From: CAZKDV01 sp964551645
Lineage (GTDB): Bacteria > Bacteroidota > Bacteroidia > Bacteroidales > DTU049
Direction: 5' to 3'
Assembly: GCA_964551645.1 (NCBI GenBank)
Contig: CAZKDV010000045.1
Coordinates: 1-18,594 of the forward strand
DNA: 18,594 nt
The notes under the pieces were generated by a model. The model worked only from the letters and a program-made list of their open reading frames with translations, was not told the origin of the DNA and did no database searches. This document shows, piece after piece, positions 15,315 through 18,594 of the stretch (the stretch's first letter is position 1; each line of letters begins with the position of its first letter). A program made the position numbers and the translations under genes.

Positions 15315-15803
15315 TTACATATTTTTTTGTTCTTGTTCAAATATATATTCTTTAACGAAGATTTTGTTGCCTTCAATTTTTACAATAATAATTGCTTTGT
15401 TTTCATCAATGAAATTAACATTTGAGGCAACTTCAAAGTATTCATTATTAAATAATGCTTTTCCCATTGGAGAAATTCTGGAAATAGATTTGCCAATATC
15501 TCCAACTTTAATGCTATCTTCTTTAATAATATTAACTTTACTGTCAATAGCGTCATGTAAAGTAAGTTTTCTCCATGTTTTTGATTGAAATAGCATTATC
15601 ATTAATAGTACAAAAGCAGCAATGGTAGCAATAAGTGTTATAGTGCCTGCTGTTGCTCCGTGGTCAATATATGCTTTAATGATAGCAAATATAACAATCA
15701 ATCCGCCAATTATACCAGCAATTAATCCGGGCAAAAGAAAGATTTCCAATAATACAAGTAATAGTCCTAATACTATTAAACCAATAATTATAGTCCAAGT
15801 CAT
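15315..15803 (-). CDS. NfeD-like membrane protein
   Basis: 162-residue short-type NfeD protein. Hydrophobic segments lie at about 3-22, 26-45 and 53-73. The C-terminal soluble OB-fold domain (about 95-158) shows the NfeD pattern VGDIGKSISRISPMGKALF followed by KAIIIVKIEGNKIFVKE. NfeD proteins pair with SPFH proteins (stomatin, flotillin) across bacteria and archaea and are thought to help assemble or regulate them. This one lacks the N-terminal ClpP-class protease domain of long NfeD proteins. It lies 11 bases after the M48 peptidase and 38 bases before floA in one transcription unit. Confidence 0.9.
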   Translation of the reverse strand: MTWTIIIGLIVLGLLLVLLEIFLLPGLIAGIIGGLIVIFAIIKAYIDHGATAGTITLIATIAAFVLLMIMLFQSKTWRKLTLHDAIDSKVNIIKEDSIKVGDIGKSISRISPMGKALFNNEYFEVASNVNFIDENKAIIIVKIEGNKIFVKEYIFEQEQKNM

Positions 15804-15814
15804 AAGTTAAATTT

Positions 15815-16612
15815 TTATTTTTTGTAATATTTTTGTGCTATGGGCAAGAATTTTTTCATTTCGGCAACTCTATTTTGGTGATGTGGGTGTGTGCTTAAAA
15901 ATTCAGGCATTTGTGTTCCACTATTTTGGGTTGACATTCTTTCCCAAAACTTAATTGCTTCTTGTGGGTCATAGCCTGCCATTGCCATAAAAACCATTCC
16001 TATCTTATCTGCTTCGTATTCGTGTTTTCTTGAATAAGCAAGTGATCCCAATGTCCCTCCAATTCCATAAACAGATAAAAATAAGTTTTTTGTTTCTTGA
16101 GGTTTGTTGTTCATAGCTATATCAAGCGAAACTCCGCCAAGATAAACTGCTAATTGCTGACTCATTCTTTCATTTCCGTGGCGAGCCACAGCATGTGCCA
16201 TCTCGTGTCCCATAACAGTAGCAATTCCTGCTTCGTTTTGTGTTAATGGCATGATTCCAGAGTAAAAAACTATTTTGCCTCCGGGCATACACCAAGCATT
16301 TACGGCTGAATTTTGAACAAGTTCAAACTGCCACTTGAATTGCGAAAGAAGTTTTTGATGCCCATTTTGACTTAAATAAGAATTTACAGCCTCGCTCATT
16401 TTTCCTCCAACATTTTTAACTTTATTAGCATCTGCATTTGTTGCTGCAACAGGCGGATTTGCTTTGATGAAACTGTTATATTCATTAATGCTAAGTGATA
16501 GCAACATTGAATCAGGAAGCATTCTAAACTGCTTTCTGTTAGTAATAGGGACTTTTGAACATGATGAAACAAAAAACAGGACAATAAAAGTGGCGATAAA
16601 AAATCTATTCAT
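15815..16612 (-). CDS. M48 family metalloprotease, predicted lipoprotein (LoiP/YcaL-like)
   Basis: 265-residue zinc metalloprotease predicted to be lipid-anchored in the envelope: a hydrophobic signal ends in the lipobox VSSC with C18 as the lipidation site. The zinc motif HEMAH gives H136, E137 and H140, and the third ligand is E198 in HEYEAD, the usual M48 arrangement. STHPHHQNR near the C-terminus supplies the conserved His that covers the active site in BepA-type enzymes. No TPR domain follows, so it resembles LoiP or YcaL rather than BepA. Such enzymes degrade misassembled outer-membrane or periplasmic proteins. It lies 11 bases from both clpS and nfeD, so it is the second gene of the clpS-to-floA operon. 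Confidence 0.93.
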   Translation of the reverse strand: MNRFFIATFIVLFFVSSCSKVPITNRKQFRMLPDSMLLSLSINEYNSFIKANPPVAATNADANKVKNVGGKMSEAVNSYLSQNGHQKLLSQFKWQFELVQNSAVNAWCMPGGKIVFYSGIMPLTQNEAGIATVMGHEMAHAVARHGNERMSQQLAVYLGGVSLDIAMNNKPQETKNLFLSVYGIGGTLGSLAYSRKHEYEADKIGMVFMAMAGYDPQEAIKFWERMSTQNSGTQMPEFLSTHPHHQNRVAEMKKFLPIAQKYYKK

Positions 16613-16623
16613 TCTAATTTAAT

Positions 16624-16896
16624 TTATTCAATAGTTGTTGTTAAATTCCGTGATGTTAATAATTTATGATAAACGATTAAACTATCATAAGCTCCTCTCT
16701 CAATTTCGCATCTGCCTTTGAAATGAGCAATCAAGGTGCATTGTTCAGCTTGTTCTGCTGAATGTCCGCAAATCTCAATTAAAGCTTGGACAACAAACTC
16801 AAAATGATTAAAATCGTCATTGTGAAGAATCAAAAACTTATTATTATTTTTATTTGTGCTTTTGTTTTCTTTCTGAGACAGTTTTTCCTTTACCAT
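16624..16896 (-). CDS. clpS: ATP-dependent Clp protease adaptor ClpS
   Basis: 90-residue adaptor that delivers N-degron proteins to ClpA- or ClpC-type AAA+ unfoldases with ClpP. A disordered, Lys/Asn-rich N-terminal extension (1-19) is followed by the ClpS fold: HNDDF with N26, D27 and D28, and H58 in LIAHFKGR, corresponding to the alpha-amino-group binding residues of E. coli ClpS. The gatekeeper M40 of E. coli appears to be F32 here, and CTLIAHFKGRCEIERG is near the pattern I expect for Bacteroidota ClpS. It is the first gene of an operon with M48, nfeD and floA, and starts divergently from the flippase gene. No clp ATPase gene is in the window. Confidence 0.95.
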   Translation of the reverse strand: MVKEKLSQKENKSTNKNNNKFLILHNDDFNHFEFVVQALIEICGHSAEQAEQCTLIAHFKGRCEIERGAYDSLIVYHKLLTSRNLTTTIE

Positions 16897-16918
16897 ATTT
16901 AATTGTCAATATTTTTTT

Positions 16919-16926
16919 CAAAACTA
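16919..16926 (-). promoter_or_regulatory. Candidate -7 element of the clpS operon
   Basis: Minus-strand TAGTTTTG matches TAnnTTTG and ends 22 bases upstream of the clpS ATG, in the 152-base divergent spacer 16897-17048. The -33 element is not clear. Confidence 0.4.
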
Positions 16927-17023
16927 CAAAAAAATGTGAAAATAGGGTTGTTTTTTATCAACATATTGTCTCTGCTTTTCATGCTTGTATAAATCCTTTT
17001 CAAATTCAATTCAAAGATTTTAA

Positions 17024-17031
17024 TACTTTTG
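17024..17031 (+). promoter_or_regulatory. Candidate -7 element of the flippase gene
   Basis: TACTTTTG fits TAnnTTTG and ends 17 bases before the ATG at 17049, implying a very short leader. No -33 element is recognised. Confidence 0.25.
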
Positions 17032-17048
17032 TCAAATATTCTATTTTG

Positions 17049-18320
17049 ATGACGATATTCAAGAAAATTCGGAAAAATAACTATCTTCAAACTTATATCG
17101 TTGAGTTTTTTGTGGTTTTGTCCGGTTTGCTTTGTTATCGTTATGCTTCAATTATTTTTGGAGAAGAAGGTTTTGCTGAGTACGCTCTTTTGAGACGAAC
17201 CATTAGCTTTATTTCTCCTATAATATTTTTAGGCTTGCAAGTTGCTTTAACTCGTTATTTGTCAAAAGCTTGTGTAGGTAAAAGTAGAAGTGAAGTACAA
17301 AATGTTTTTGTTACTGGCTTGTTAATTTTATTGACAACATTAATTCTTGTTGCAAGTTTATTATTGATTTTCAAGGGATATGCAGCATTTTTATTTTTTA
17401 GTGATATTAAGTATTCTTTTTTAATTGCTCCAATTGTTGTTTTTCTTGCAGGATCGGCTCTTCATACTATTACTTACAGTTATTTTAGAGGTGTGTTTCG
17501 CATGTCGGGAGCAAATATGTTACAATTTTTAAATTTAGGAATAGGCAATCTTGCAGGTTTCTTTTTCTTTGATAATATAGTGTCAGTGATATATTTTGCA
17601 GGAATATTCTGGATAAGTACTAGCTTGTTAACATTACTGTATGTGCTGTGGGGTTTTAGCTTGAAAAAGTTTAAGTTCAAGCAAAACTTCATACCATTGT
17701 TTACTTATGGTTTACAAAGAGTTCCCGGTGACTTTTTGTTAGCAGGTTTGTTTGCGCTACCGTCATATCTAACAGCACATTATTTTTCAGTAACAACAGG
17801 AGGTTATGTCGCTTTTGGAGTTTCAATTTTAAATATGGCAGGTACGGCTTTTTATCCAGTTTCATTGATATTGCTACCTCAAGCAACACGAATGCTTTCA
17901 GATAATAGAATTTCCGAACTTAAAGTTTATTGGAATAAAATATTTTTATGGGCAACTATAATTTCTATTGGTGGCTTAGTTATATTTCAAATATTTGCTA
18001 CACCCTTGTTAAATTTATATCTTGGAGAAATAAAAGAAAATATGCTCGTAATTGTTCGACTTATCGCAATTGCTTTCCCCGCATATATGATTTATGTCGC
18101 TCTCCGTAGCCTTAATGATGCGTATTACTTCATTTCAGTCAATTCAATTAATCTTGCAATAATTTTTGTGATATACCTTGTTTTGTTCTTTGTGTTTCAT
18201 CTAAATTTATTGTTATCTTTATACTGTTTCGTTTTTACACTATATTTGCTCATGGTTTTAACCTTAATTTTTAATCTGAGAATTTTTAAGAGGAATAATT
18301 TGATAACAAAAATATCTTAA
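17049..18320 (+). CDS. Polysaccharide flippase-like membrane protein (Wzx/MOP superfamily)
   Basis: 423-residue polytopic protein with about 12 hydrophobic segments spread along the chain. It has the features of the MOP/polysaccharide biosynthesis family: an opening helix ending in RYASIIFGEEGFAEYALLRR, the GLQVALTRYLSK stretch, and the second-half region QRVPGDFLLAGLFALPSYLTAHYF with VGYVAFG-like GGYVAFGVSILN. Such proteins flip undecaprenyl-linked glycans across the inner membrane. The frame stays open back to 16854, but that extension (65 residues) crosses the clpS promoter region, is not membrane-like, and overlaps clpS; the ATG at 17049 (MTIFKKIRKNN) gives a normal start. It is somewhat short for a Wzx (usually about 420-500). 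Teichoic acid, capsule or O-antigen substrates cannot be told apart. The next gene follows after 7 bases. Confidence 0.8.
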   Translation: MTIFKKIRKNNYLQTYIVEFFVVLSGLLCYRYASIIFGEEGFAEYALLRRTISFISPIIFLGLQVALTRYLSKACVGKSRSEVQNVFVTGLLILLTTLILVASLLLIFKGYAAFLFFSDIKYSFLIAPIVVFLAGSALHTITYSYFRGVFRMSGANMLQFLNLGIGNLAGFFFFDNIVSVIYFAGIFWISTSLLTLLYVLWGFSLKKFKFKQNFIPLFTYGLQRVPGDFLLAGLFALPSYLTAHYFSVTTGGYVAFGVSILNMAGTAFYPVSLILLPQATRMLSDNRISELKVYWNKIFLWATIISIGGLVIFQIFATPLLNLYLGEIKENMLVIVRLIAIAFPAYMIYVALRSLNDAYYFISVNSINLAIIFVIYLVLFFVFHLNLLLSLYCFVFTLYLLMVLTLIFNLRIFKRNNLITKIS

Positions 18321-18327
18321 ACAATAA

Positions 18328-18594
18328 ATGTTTGCCCGTATAGTATTTTCTTTCAAAACACATACTCTTTTATATTTATATACTTTAGTTTTATTGCTAA
18401 TTATATACGGACTTATGGTGCAGTCAGGAACTAAACACTTGATATACATAAGCATTTATGCCGTTTCATTTTATTTTGCTTATTTCTTATTTCGTTCTGA
18501 AAAGTTTTCATCAAAAGTAGCAAATTTAAAAATTGCCAAATGCACTTTATGTCTTTCTAAATCAAATGCTTATTTGTTGGCAATCGGACTTTTT
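18328..18594 (+). CDS. Partial membrane protein, possibly a polysaccharide polymerase
   Basis: An open frame starts at ATG 18328, seven bases after the flippase stop, and runs 89 codons off the window end without a stop. It begins MFARIVFSFKTHTLLYLYTL, with hydrophobic segments at about 12-30 and 38-55 and a third possibly beginning at the edge. Position behind a flippase makes an O-antigen polymerase-type (Wzy) protein plausible, but no diagnostic motif is visible. Confidence 0.55.
   Translation, partial: MFARIVFSFKTHTLLYLYTLVLLLIIYGLMVQSGTKHLIYISIYAVSFYFAYFLFRSEKFSSKVANLKIAKCTLCLSKSNAYLLAIGLF

Noticed and set aside
16854..17048. 65-codon in-frame extension upstream of the flippase start
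   Set aside because: It overlaps clpS, crosses the divergent promoter region, and adds no family-like sequence; the ATG at 17049 gives a normal flippase start.
18264..18455. 63-codon minus-strand frame over the flippase end
   Set aside because: It lies antisense to the plus-strand flippase and to the partial membrane gene, with no independent support.

Overview
The window looks like chromosomal DNA of an uncultured or little-studied member of the Bacteroidota, probably Bacteroidales-like. The evidence is an AT-rich composition, start sites that mostly lack a Shine-Dalgarno sequence, octamers fitting the Bacteroidota -7 promoter consensus TAnnTTTG upstream of several operons, and the kind of gene content (FtsZ with a C-terminal extension ending NSFLHDNVD, an S9 dipeptidyl peptidase IV, an LpxD homologue next to efp, sufBCD). 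No RNA gene, CRISPR array, prophage or insertion sequence was seen.

Layout. (1) 13-3675, plus strand: the distal end of a division and cell wall cluster, ftsQ-ftsA-ftsZ. (2) 3736-5469, plus: a secreted SGNH hydrolase with two C-terminal LysM domains, probably a peptidoglycan O-acetylesterase, placed directly behind ftsZ. (3) 5470-6721: a small island holding one minus-strand CPBP intramembrane protease gene. It is bounded by a structured, relatively GC-rich repeat-like element on one side and a short matching half-site on the other. It looks like a gene-cassette insertion between core genes. (4) 6722-10363, plus: sufB-sufC-sufD, the Fe-S scaffold complex, closed by a palindromic bidirectional terminator. 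(5) 10389-11911, minus: efp followed by an LpxD-type acyltransferase. (6) 11989-14181, minus: a periplasmic dipeptidyl peptidase IV. (7) 14242-16896, minus: a tight four-gene unit, clpS - M48 lipoprotein metalloprotease - nfeD - floA, ending in a clear rho-independent terminator. It combines an N-degron adaptor, an envelope protease and the NfeD/flotillin membrane pair. (8) 17049-18594, plus: a polysaccharide flippase-like membrane protein and the start of another membrane protein running off the end, probably the edge of a surface-glycan locus.

Most genes are core housekeeping. The parts that deserve attention are the cassette-like island at about 5590-6520, the LysM esterase next to ftsZ, the clpS-M48-nfeD-floA operon, and the exceptional Shine-Dalgarno plus overlapping mini-ORF in front of ftsZ. 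I did not find a clearly new multi-gene defence or metabolic system.
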